The notes beneath the pieces were generated by a model. It saw only the letters and a program-made list of their open reading frames with translations, did not search any database and was not told the origin of the DNA. Made by a program: the position numbers and the translations under genes. From Martelella sp. AD-3 (lineage in GTDB: Bacteria > Pseudomonadota > Alphaproteobacteria > Rhizobiales > Rhizobiaceae): a stretch of DNA of 64,000 bases. The stretch covers positions 1 to 64,000 of the forward strand of contig NZ_CP014276.1 in NCBI RefSeq assembly GCF_001578105.1, written 5' to 3'. This document shows positions 16,426 to 23,626 of this stretch, piece after piece; within the stretch, counting starts at the first letter, position 1; each line of letters begins with the position of its first letter.

Positions 16426-17352
16426 ATGTTCGGAATTTTGGAGGGAAGCGGCTTCGAAGTGCTCGATCCGCGCTTTGAAACGTGTTTCGTCGGCCATGCG
16501 CGGGTGGAGCGGCTTTGGACCGGAGGCCGTTGGCTGGAAGGGCCTGCGTGGTTTGCTCCGGGCCGGTTTGTGCTGTTTTCCGACATCCCCAACAACCGGA
16601 TGATGCGTTTCGACGAGGCGAGCGGCGAGACCTGCGTTTTTCGTCAACCGTCGAACAACAGCAATGGCAATACGGTCGACCAATTCGGCCGTCTCGTCAC
16701 CTGCGAACACCTTTCCAGGCGTGTTACGTGCACGGAGTTTAACGGTGAGATCCGAGTGATTGCCGATCGCTATGATGGCAAGAGGTTGAACTCTCCCAAT
16801 GATGTTGTGGTCAAATCCGATGGCACGATCTGGTTTACAGATCCCTCTTACGGGATCATGCATGATTACGAGGGCGATTATGGCGAACAGGAAATCGCCG
16901 GTTGCCATGTCTATTGCGTCGATCCCGAGACAGGGCGGACAAGTCGCGTTGCCGACGATTTCGAGAAGCCGAACGGGCTTGCATTTTCGCCCGACGAAGG
17001 CCTGCTCTATATTGCCGATACCGGCGCTACCCATCTGGAGGGCGGACCGCGCCATATCCGCAAGTTTCGTGTCGGTGATGAAAATGAACTCGCGGACCTT
17101 GGGATTTTCGCCACCTGCACAAACGGACTGTTCGACGGTTTCCGTGTTGATCGCAGCGGCAGGATCTGGACCAGTGCGGCCGATGGCGTCCACTGCTACG
17201 ATCCCGACGGAACCCTGATCGGCAAGTTGCATCTGCCGGAAACCGTTTCAAATCTCACCTTTGGCGGCGCAAAGCGCAACCGGTTGTTCATCACCGCAAC
17301 GACCTCGCTTTATGCGGTCTATGTCACCGCCAATGGCAGCAAACTGGGATAA
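16426..17352 (+). CDS. SMP-30/gluconolactonase-family lactonase
   Basis: 308 residues of the six-bladed SGL beta-propeller. Metal-site strings are visible: WLEGPAWFAPGRFVLFSDI (conserved Glu), then NNSNGNTVDQFGRLVTCEH, LNSPNDVVVKSDGTIWFTD (Asn), KPNGLAFSPDEGLLYIADT (Asn) and NGLFDGFRVD (Asp). These enzymes open sugar-acid lactones, for example gluconolactone to gluconate. GGGAGG lies 5 bases before the ATG. It heads the rightward unit with two dehydrogenases and has operator box 4 in its promoter region. Confidence 0.88.
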   Translation: MFGILEGSGFEVLDPRFETCFVGHARVERLWTGGRWLEGPAWFAPGRFVLFSDIPNNRMMRFDEASGETCVFRQPSNNSNGNTVDQFGRLVTCEHLSRRVTCTEFNGEIRVIADRYDGKRLNSPNDVVVKSDGTIWFTDPSYGIMHDYEGDYGEQEIAGCHVYCVDPETGRTSRVADDFEKPNGLAFSPDEGLLYIADTGATHLEGGPRHIRKFRVGDENELADLGIFATCTNGLFDGFRVDRSGRIWTSAADGVHCYDPDGTLIGKLHLPETVSNLTFGGAKRNRLFITATTSLYAVYVTANGSKLG

Positions 17353-17359
17353 GGCAAGC

Positions 17360-18232
17360 ATGAAAATCGCATTTCTGGGGACCGGGTTGATGGGCGCGCC
17401 GATGGCGCTGAACCTTATCAAGGCAGGCTTTTCCCTTACCGTCTGGAACCGAAGCCCGGGAAAGACTGCCGCACTCGAAAAGGCGGGGGCGTCCGTCGCC
17501 GAAACGCCTGCCGCCGCGGTGATCGGCGCCGATGTCGTGATCACCATGATCTCGGATGGTCCGGCCGTCGCCGACCTTCTGTTCACGCAGGGTGTGGCCG
17601 AGAAAATCCCGGCCGGTGCGATCGTTATCGACATGAGTTCGATCAAGCCGGGAGAGGCGCGCGACCACGCCGGGCGGCTGGCGGAAATCGGCGTCAGCCA
17701 TATCGACGCGCCGGTCAGCGGCGGAACGCGCGGCGCCGAGGCGGGACGTTTGGCGATCATGGCCGGTGGCGACGAGGCCGCGTTCGCACGGGTCGCCACC
17801 GTTTTTGAGCCAATGGGAAACGCGATCCTGCTTGGGCCCTCCGGCAGCGGGCAACTGGCCAAGCTCGCCAATCAGGCGATTGTCGCCATCACCATCGGCG
17901 CGGTGGCCGAGGCAACGCTTCTGGTCCGCGAAGGCGGTGTGGATCCGGCGCGTTTCCGAGCCGTGCTTCAGGGCGGTTTCGCCGATTCCGTCATCCTGCA
18001 GCAGCACGGCGCCCGCATGCAATCGGGCGATTTCACCCCCGGCGGACGCTCCGCCTTTCAACTGAAGGACCTGGAAAATGTGCTGGCGGAATGCCGCGTG
18101 ATGGGGCTTTCCCTGCCCCTGACGATGCTGCAGCGCGATCGCTTCGCCGATCTTGTGATCCGGCTTGAGGGCGGTGATCTGGACCATTCAGCACTGTTTC
18201 TTGAACTGCTCGACTGCAACAACCTGTCCTGA
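17360..18232 (+). CDS. 3-hydroxyisobutyrate dehydrogenase-family oxidoreductase (second paralogue)
   Basis: 290 residues. The Rossmann motif is FLGTGLMGAPMALNLIKAG, the substrate motif DAPVSGGTRGAEAGRL lies near residue 118, and the catalytic lysine is in GQLAKLANQAIV near residue 170. It differs clearly from the paralogue at 7077-7961, so the two probably act on different hydroxy acids. It starts 7 bases after the lactonase stop with AAGGCAAG as ribosome-binding site, so the two are one transcript. A terminator-like hairpin follows. Confidence 0.87.
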   Translation: MKIAFLGTGLMGAPMALNLIKAGFSLTVWNRSPGKTAALEKAGASVAETPAAAVIGADVVITMISDGPAVADLLFTQGVAEKIPAGAIVIDMSSIKPGEARDHAGRLAEIGVSHIDAPVSGGTRGAEAGRLAIMAGGDEAAFARVATVFEPMGNAILLGPSGSGQLAKLANQAIVAITIGAVAEATLLVREGGVDPARFRAVLQGGFADSVILQQHGARMQSGDFTPGGRSAFQLKDLENVLAECRVMGLSLPLTMLQRDRFADLVIRLEGGDLDHSALFLELLDCNNLS

Positions 18233-18239
18233 ATTCGAG

Positions 18240-18269
18240 AGCCGCCGGCACGTAAGCAGCGGCTTTTTT
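18240..18269 (+). terminator. Rho-independent terminator
   Basis: AGCCGC pairs with GCGGCT across a 13-base loop and is followed by six T residues. It lies 8 bases after the dehydrogenase stop and before operator box 5, so it separates the two rightward units. Confidence 0.6.
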
Positions 18270-18282
18270 GTTTACAACCGAA

Positions 18283-18296
18283 TGATATCGATAACA
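18283..18296. promoter_or_regulatory. Sugar-acid regulon operator, box 5 (2-hydroxyacid dehydrogenase)
   Basis: TGATATCGATAACA, one base from the perfect palindrome, 16 bases before the ATG at 18313. It follows a terminator, suggesting that this gene has its own regulated promoter, although no clear -35/-10 pair stands out. Confidence 0.62.
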
Positions 18297-18312
18297 GAAA
18301 TTGGAGGCGCCT

Positions 18313-19260
18313 ATGACGAAAGTTGAAATTCTGCAGATCGGTCCTTATCCGAGCTGGGATGACGAGCGGCTGAACGCGCATTTCACCATGCATCGCCTGT
18401 TCGAAGCGGCCGACAAAGAGGCCTTTATCAAGGCGCATGCAGCCAATATCCGGGGCATTGCAACGCGCGGCGAACTGGGCGCGAACCGGGCGCTGATCGA
18501 GGCGCTTCCGGCGCTGGAAATCATCAGCGTTTATGGCGTCGGCTATGATGCCGTCGATCTTGATGCCGCGCGCGAACGCGGTATCCGCGTCACCAACACG
18601 CCGGACGTGCTGACCAAGGACGTCGCCGATCTGGGCGTTGCGATGATGATGTGTCAGTCACGCGGTATGGTCGGGGCCGAAGCCTGGGCCAGAAGCGGCA
18701 ACTGGGCCTCGAAGGGGCTTTATCCGCTGATGCATCGCGTTCACGGAAAGCGCGTCGGTATTCTCGGCCTTGGCCGCATCGGCTATGAGGTCGGCCGCCG
18801 GCTCGCCGGTTTCGACATGCAAATCTCCTACAGTGATGTTGCCGCAAAGGACTATGCGCCCGACTGGACCTTTGTCGAAAGTGCCGAAAAACTTGCCGAA
18901 GGCTCTGACTTCCTGTTCGTGACGCTGGCGGCTTCGGCAGCGACCCGCCACATCGTCGGCAAATCGGTCATTGAGGCGCTTGGGCCCGAAGGCATGCTGA
19001 TCAACATTTCCCGCGCATCGAATATCGATGAAGAGGCGCTTCTCGATGCGCTTGAAGGCGGCAAGCTCGGCTCGGCGGCACTCGATGTGTTCGACGGCGA
19101 ACCGAACATCAATCCGCGCTTCCTTGCGCTCGAAAACGTCCTCCTGCAGCCGCACCATGCCTCCGGCACCTATGAAACGCGCAAGGCCATGGGCAAGCTG
19201 GTCTTCGACAATCTCGAGGCGCAATTCTCCGGCAAAGCGCTGCCGACATCGGTGCTGTAA
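18313..19260 (+). CDS. D-isomer-specific 2-hydroxyacid dehydrogenase
   Basis: 315 residues of the GhrB/TkrA-like group, NAD(P)-dependent reductases of glyoxylate, hydroxypyruvate and 2-ketogluconate. The nucleotide motif is GILGLGRIGYEVGRRL (near 154), the catalytic Arg is in LINISRASNIDE, the Glu in DVFDGEPNIN, and the active-site His in LQPHHASGTYETR. GGAGG lies 7 bases before ATG 18313. Its operator and neighbours make 2-ketogluconate (to gluconate) an attractive substrate, but glyoxylate/hydroxypyruvate reductase activity is equally compatible. Confidence 0.87.
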   Translation: MTKVEILQIGPYPSWDDERLNAHFTMHRLFEAADKEAFIKAHAANIRGIATRGELGANRALIEALPALEIISVYGVGYDAVDLDAARERGIRVTNTPDVLTKDVADLGVAMMMCQSRGMVGAEAWARSGNWASKGLYPLMHRVHGKRVGILGLGRIGYEVGRRLAGFDMQISYSDVAAKDYAPDWTFVESAEKLAEGSDFLFVTLAASAATRHIVGKSVIEALGPEGMLINISRASNIDEEALLDALEGGKLGSAALDVFDGEPNINPRFLALENVLLQPHHASGTYETRKAMGKLVFDNLEAQFSGKALPTSVL

Positions 19261-19597
19261 TCCAAAATCGGTCACCGCAATCAGCCCCGGTTCTGGCCCT
19301 GACAGCATGCCAAGTCACATCCGAAGACAAGCCAGCGTCTCCGCGACGCTGGCCTCGTTGCCGCAAAGACATGTCCATAAACAGGCTCGTAGTCGACCCT
19401 CGCTGCAGACGACAAAGCCGGCTGTTTCGCGCGCCTCGCCGAATGGCAGATTTTCGGAGTGCGTCAGTCTAAATCGGAGGGTCTCCTCCCAGACCGTTTC
19501 TGCCGGTCGGCAGAGCGCCCTCGAGCGGGCCGTTCGATCGGCTGCGCGGGGTTCCCGAAAGCAGTCATGAAGGCGGTGCAGGGCAGAAGCGCGCCGA
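19261..19597. other. Intergenic, no recognisable gene
   Basis: 337 bases between two convergent genes. An open frame runs leftward from inside the helicase gene to 19315, but its composition (Arg/Ala/Cys-rich, no family features) suggests chance. No terminator hairpin with a T tract was found. Confidence 0.5.
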
Positions 19598-21397
19598 TCA
19601 GGCTGGGCGCTTCGGTTTGCGGCTCTTGTGTTTCGACGTCTTGCCGCGATCGGCCGATGGGGCCTGGGGTTTGCGGGTCGGCTTGCCGTCCTGCCTGAAT
19701 TTCGGTTTCGCTTGTCTCGGCTTTTCGCGCATCTCACCGGCCGGCGCGATCATGATGCCTCTTTCGAGGTTGCCCGGCTGCTTGATCTGTTTCGCATAGC
19801 CGGCGGCCTTGTCGGCGGAAATTTCGAAACGGGTTTCGGTGTCATCGATTTTGATCTTGCCGACATCGCGTTTGGTCACGCCGCCGGCGTTGCAGATCAT
19901 CGGCAGCAGGAATTTCGGATCGGCGCGCTGCTTGCGCCCGAGCGAGATGGTGAACCATACGCCGTCCTGCATGTCCGGCCCGTGCGGCTCGCGAACCGAT
20001 GCGTTTTTGTCTGCGGACCGGCGCGCGCGGGCCGTCTTGTTATCGAGCGCTGCGGCGGGGAGCGGCGAGAGTTCCTCGGGAACGGGGTGGGCGGCCAATT
20101 GCTGGCGAAGAAACGCCGCAGCAATGCGCTCAGGCCCCGCCCGGTCCAGCAATTCGGCCACGAAGTCCGCCTCCGCCCCGGCGGGCTCAGCGGCAGAGGC
20201 GGCGGCATCGATGATCCGCCGGCGGTTGCGCGCCTCGATATCGGCAATGCCCGGCGCCGCACGCACGGTCGCCGTCAGCTTCGCCAACGCAAGCACGCGC
20301 TGAACCGCGCCCCGCCTGTTTTCCGGAACGATGAGCACGCAGACGCCCTTTCGACCGGCACGGCCGGTCCGGCCGGAGCGATGCAGCAGGGTTTCCGGGT
20401 TGCTCGGCACGTCGGCGTGGACCACGAGGTCGAGGTTCGGAAGGTCGATGCCGCGGGCCGCGACATCGGTCGCCACGCAGACTTGCGCACGTCCGTCGCG
20501 CATGGATTGCAGCGCATTCGATCTCTCCGATTGCGCCATTTCGCCCGAAAGCGAAACCACCGAGAAGCCGCGATTGGCGAGGCGCGCCGTGAGATGGCGG
20601 ACCGCTTCGCGGGTGTGGCAGAACACCAGTGCGCTGGTCGAATCGGAATCGAGCAGCGTGTTGATGATCGCGTGTTCGCGCTCGTCGCGCCGCACCAGCA
20701 TCAACTGGTATTCAATGTCGGCATGCTGTTCGGTGGATGCGGTCGTCTCGATGCGCACCGCGTTCGTCTGCACGGCTCGGGCGAGTTCCGCGATGCCGCG
20801 CCGCACGGTCGCCGAAAACAGCAGCGTGCGACGCTCCTTGGGGGCGGCACCGAGGATGAACTCCAGGTCGTCGCGAAACCCGAGATCCAGCATCTCGTCG
20901 GCTTCGTCGAGCACCACGGCGCGGAGGGCGCTCAGGTCCAGCGTTCCCCGCGTGATGTGATCGCGCAGGCGTCCGGGGGTGCCGACGACGAGATGGGCGC
21001 CGCGGTCGAGCGCGCGGCGTTCGTTGCGCATATCCATGCCGCCCACGCAGGTCGCGGTCCTCACCTCGGCTGTCGCGTAGAGCCAGTCGAGTTCCCTTTG
21101 GACCTGAACGGCGAGTTCGCGCGTCGGCGCAATGACCAGACCGAGCGGTGCTGCGGCGGCGTTGAAATGCGCGTCGCGCCCAAGCAGCGTCGGCGCGATT
21201 GCGATGCCGAAGGCGACCGTCTTTCCCGAGCCCGTCTGCGCCGAGACCAGGAGATCCACGTCACGATGATCTTCATTCGTCATCGCCATTTGAACCGGGG
21301 TCAGCGCGCTGTAGCCTTTCGCCGCCAGGGCGGAGGCAAGCGCCGGATGGATGGCGGCGATCGGGGATGTGGCGTTGGAATCGGTATTCGGCGTCAT
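19598..21397 (-). CDS. DEAD-box ATP-dependent RNA helicase
   Basis: 599 residues. The Q motif (ALTPVQMAM) is followed by the helicase core: motif I AQTGSGKT, Ia PTRELA, Ib TPGRLRD, II DEAD, III SAT, V VATDVAARGIDLP and VI HRSGRTGRAGR. After about residue 440 come an Ala-rich linker, a DbpA-type RNA-binding fold (GVWFTISLGRKQRADPKFLL, VGKIKIDDTETRFEI) and a basic tail (KPTRKPQAPSADRGKTSKH). This layout is that of CsdA/DbpA-like proteins acting in ribosome assembly or cold response. ATG 21397 is preferred (AAGGTGG upstream) over the GTG at 21406. Confidence 0.93.
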   Translation of the reverse strand: MTPNTDSNATSPIAAIHPALASALAAKGYSALTPVQMAMTNEDHRDVDLLVSAQTGSGKTVAFGIAIAPTLLGRDAHFNAAAAPLGLVIAPTRELAVQVQRELDWLYATAEVRTATCVGGMDMRNERRALDRGAHLVVGTPGRLRDHITRGTLDLSALRAVVLDEADEMLDLGFRDDLEFILGAAPKERRTLLFSATVRRGIAELARAVQTNAVRIETTASTEQHADIEYQLMLVRRDEREHAIINTLLDSDSTSALVFCHTREAVRHLTARLANRGFSVVSLSGEMAQSERSNALQSMRDGRAQVCVATDVAARGIDLPNLDLVVHADVPSNPETLLHRSGRTGRAGRKGVCVLIVPENRRGAVQRVLALAKLTATVRAAPGIADIEARNRRRIIDAAASAAEPAGAEADFVAELLDRAGPERIAAAFLRQQLAAHPVPEELSPLPAAALDNKTARARRSADKNASVREPHGPDMQDGVWFTISLGRKQRADPKFLLPMICNAGGVTKRDVGKIKIDDTETRFEISADKAAGYAKQIKQPGNLERGIMIAPAGEMREKPRQAKPKFRQDGKPTRKPQAPSADRGKTSKHKSRKPKRPA

Positions 21398-21583
21398 GGT
21401 CACCACCTTTGCTGGCCGCCGAATATCATCATGTGCGCGCTCTGGGTAGCGATAGTTTTCCGATATCTGCGCCCTTGGCGCCCGGGGCTGATGATGACAT
21501 CCGGCGAAATTGAACGGAGGACGGAGTTGGCATCCTGCACGAGGAACCGGGTCTTCTGCTCGACCTTGCCGGCCTCGTCGGAC

Positions 21584-22312
21584 TCAGTCATCCAGAAGCT
21601 GGCGCAAGCGTTTGGTTGCGGATCGTCCAAGGGGGATCTCGCGGTCGTTTGCGCTGAAGCGCAGCAGGCCCCGGCCGCCGGCCTGCCATTCGACCGAGTG
21701 GATCTGGTCGAGGTTGACCAGAAGCGAGCGGTCCAGCCGGCGAAAGGGAGGCGATGGCAGGTCAGTCTCGAACTTACCGAGCAATCCCGCGGCGAGATAG
21801 GTCTGGTCGGTATCGAGATGCACCCGGGTGAAGTCCGCTTCGGCCTGCAGCAGCGTGATGGAATTGACCGGGACCAGAACCGAAGACATCATCGATTTCA
21901 GGAGAATGCGCGCCGGCGGCTGGGCGCCGGCGCCCGTGCCAGCCGACGGCTGCTTTTGGGCAAGGCGTTCCCGGAGACGGCCGACCGCGGTCTGGAGACG
22001 ATCCGGATCGACCGGCTTGACCAGAAAGTCGAGCGCGGCGACATCGAAGGCGTCGGTGGCATATAGGCTGTAGGCGGTAACAACGATCACGGCGGTCTCG
22101 GACGACAGATCGGCAACAATCTCGAAACCCTTGCCGCTCGATAGTTCGATATCGAGGAATACGGCGTCCGGGCACAGCGTTCCGATCAACGTCCGCGCCT
22201 GATCGATCGTGCCGGCCTCGCCGATGATTTCGATATCGTCGAAGGCTGCGAGCATGCGTCTCAGACCGCGCCGGGCCGGCGGCTCGTCATCGATGAGGAT
22301 TACACGAGGCAT
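21584..22312 (-). CDS. LytTR-family response regulator
   Basis: 242 residues. Receiver domain 1-115 with the acidic pair Asp8/Asp9, phospho-acceptor Asp54 (VFLDIEL), a Thr in VVTAYS and a Lys in LVKPVDPDRL. Then a LytTR DNA-binding domain (about 140-240) with FRRLDRSLLVNLDQIHSVEW. Such proteins bind pairs of direct repeats two helical turns apart, and one such pair lies at 23480-23510. It overlaps the histidine kinase gene by 13 bases, so the two are translated together. Confidence 0.92.
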   Translation of the reverse strand: MPRVILIDDEPPARRGLRRMLAAFDDIEIIGEAGTIDQARTLIGTLCPDAVFLDIELSSGKGFEIVADLSSETAVIVVTAYSLYATDAFDVAALDFLVKPVDPDRLQTAVGRLRERLAQKQPSAGTGAGAQPPARILLKSMMSSVLVPVNSITLLQAEADFTRVHLDTDQTYLAAGLLGKFETDLPSPPFRRLDRSLLVNLDQIHSVEWQAGGRGLLRFSANDREIPLGRSATKRLRQLLDD

Positions 22313-23403
22313 GCGGACCCCCTCAACATCAGTCTGGCGACGACGCGGTCGCCCGCTTGTTTCAGGGTCAGTTCATAGCCGTCCGGGTAGTGAAGACGAA
22401 GGCGCTGTCTGGTATTGGCAAGGCCGATGGCGGGGCGGCCCGTTCGTTCGGGTTGCAGCGTGCCGGAATTGACGACTTCGATGACGATGCTCCTGTCATC
22501 AAGGCGCTCCACCCTGACGCCGATCTCGATGGCATCGTCCTGATGCTGCAAGCCGTGCTTGACCGCATTTTCGACCAGTCCCTGGAGGATCATGTGCGGC
22601 ACCAGCACGGTGAGGGCTGCGGGATCGACGGTCACGGTCGTACTCAGCCTTTCCTCGAAGCGCAGTTCCTGAATGCGTAGATAGGCGCGCATCGCTTCCA
22701 GTTCGTCGGCAAGCGGACACCTGGAATGGGCCGCGTGGTCGAGGCAGTAGCGAAGATAGGCGGCAATGCGGCGCACCATCTCCAGCGCCTCGCCCGGCCG
22801 ATCGTGAATTTCCGAGGCGACCGAATTGAGGGCGTTGAAGAGGAAATGCGGGGCAAGCTGCAGATGCAGCCGTTCCATTTCGAGCCGGACCGCCTCCGCC
22901 CGCGCCTCGGCCGCGCGCAGGCGTTCGGAACGCGCCTCGAGCAAAGCGGTGCGCCAGAAATACATCAGCGACCAGCCGATCAGGGTGATCGTGTAGAACA
23001 CGGTCATCATCGCCGGGCTGAGCGGTAGCGGCATGTCATTGAGCGCGAGCCGGCGCACGACGTCGGCGATTTCCCGCAGCACCAGCCCGCCGGCAAGCGA
23101 GAAACCCAGCAGAAAGATGATAATCGGGATGGTTGTGATCCGCCGTCGTCGCGACAGGAACACCACATGAAGCGCTCCCGTCATAAGGAAGGCGAGCGGA
23201 TCCACGGTCAGCGTCATCACCGTGGCGGCAAAGACATCGCCGAAGGTGATGAGGCGCGCCGTCCAGCCAAACAGGATCAGGAAGCTCCAGACCGCGCACT
23301 GCGCGCCCCAGAACGTCCGGAGCACGGGCACGGGGTCGCCGTCGGTCGCTTCTTCGCGCGCTATGCCATCCGCGGCGCGCGGTTCCACCGTATCACTGAC
23401 CAT
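22300..23403 (-). CDS. LytS-type (HisKA_7TM-less) membrane sensor histidine kinase
   Basis: 367 residues. Four hydrophobic segments (about 33-52, 60-83, 92-110 and 130-150) form the membrane input region without a recognisable extracytoplasmic domain. A coiled-coil linker (EARSERLRAAEARAEAVRLE) leads to the His_kinase domain with the phospho-acceptor His186 in LAPHFLFNALNSV. The ATPase domain has the N box GLVENAVKHGL and the G box AIGLANTRQRL. It is divergent from a giant autotransporter gene, the obvious candidate target of this pair. Confidence 0.9.
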   Translation of the reverse strand: MVSDTVEPRAADGIAREEATDGDPVPVLRTFWGAQCAVWSFLILFGWTARLITFGDVFAATVMTLTVDPLAFLMTGALHVVFLSRRRRITTIPIIIFLLGFSLAGGLVLREIADVVRRLALNDMPLPLSPAMMTVFYTITLIGWSLMYFWRTALLEARSERLRAAEARAEAVRLEMERLHLQLAPHFLFNALNSVASEIHDRPGEALEMVRRIAAYLRYCLDHAAHSRCPLADELEAMRAYLRIQELRFEERLSTTVTVDPAALTVLVPHMILQGLVENAVKHGLQHQDDAIEIGVRVERLDDRSIVIEVVNSGTLQPERTGRPAIGLANTRQRLRLHYPDGYELTLKQAGDRVVARLMLRGSACLV

Positions 23404-23479
23404 GGGCGGGCACCGTTTCCTCTTCCATCGCGTCGATCGCCATCGATTTTACGCCCTTCCGCGCGGGAACGAATGCCGG

Positions 23480-23510
23480 TTCATCGAAAAAATCATGGCT
23501 TTCATCGAAA
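23480..23510. promoter_or_regulatory. Candidate LytTR binding site (spaced direct repeats)
   Basis: TTCATCGAAA occurs at 23480-23489 and again at 23501-23510, exactly 21 bases apart start to start. LytTR regulators typically bind two 9-10-bp direct repeats with an 11-13-bp spacer. The site lies in the 223-base gap between the histidine kinase and the autotransporter, 117 bases before the autotransporter start. Confidence 0.5.
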
Positions 23511-23626
23511 TGCAGATGAATTCGCGCCATCCTTTGGCATGATGCACGTCAATCCGACCCTGCGGGATTTCGCATGAAATGCTGAAAGCGGCCGCGATCG
23601 ATGACCAGTGGCTTCGGGAGGTTCAG

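Noticed and set aside
19315-19737. Leftward ORF overlapping the helicase 3' end
   Set aside because: Arg/Ala/Cys-rich, starts inside the helicase gene in another frame, no family features and no ribosome-binding site.
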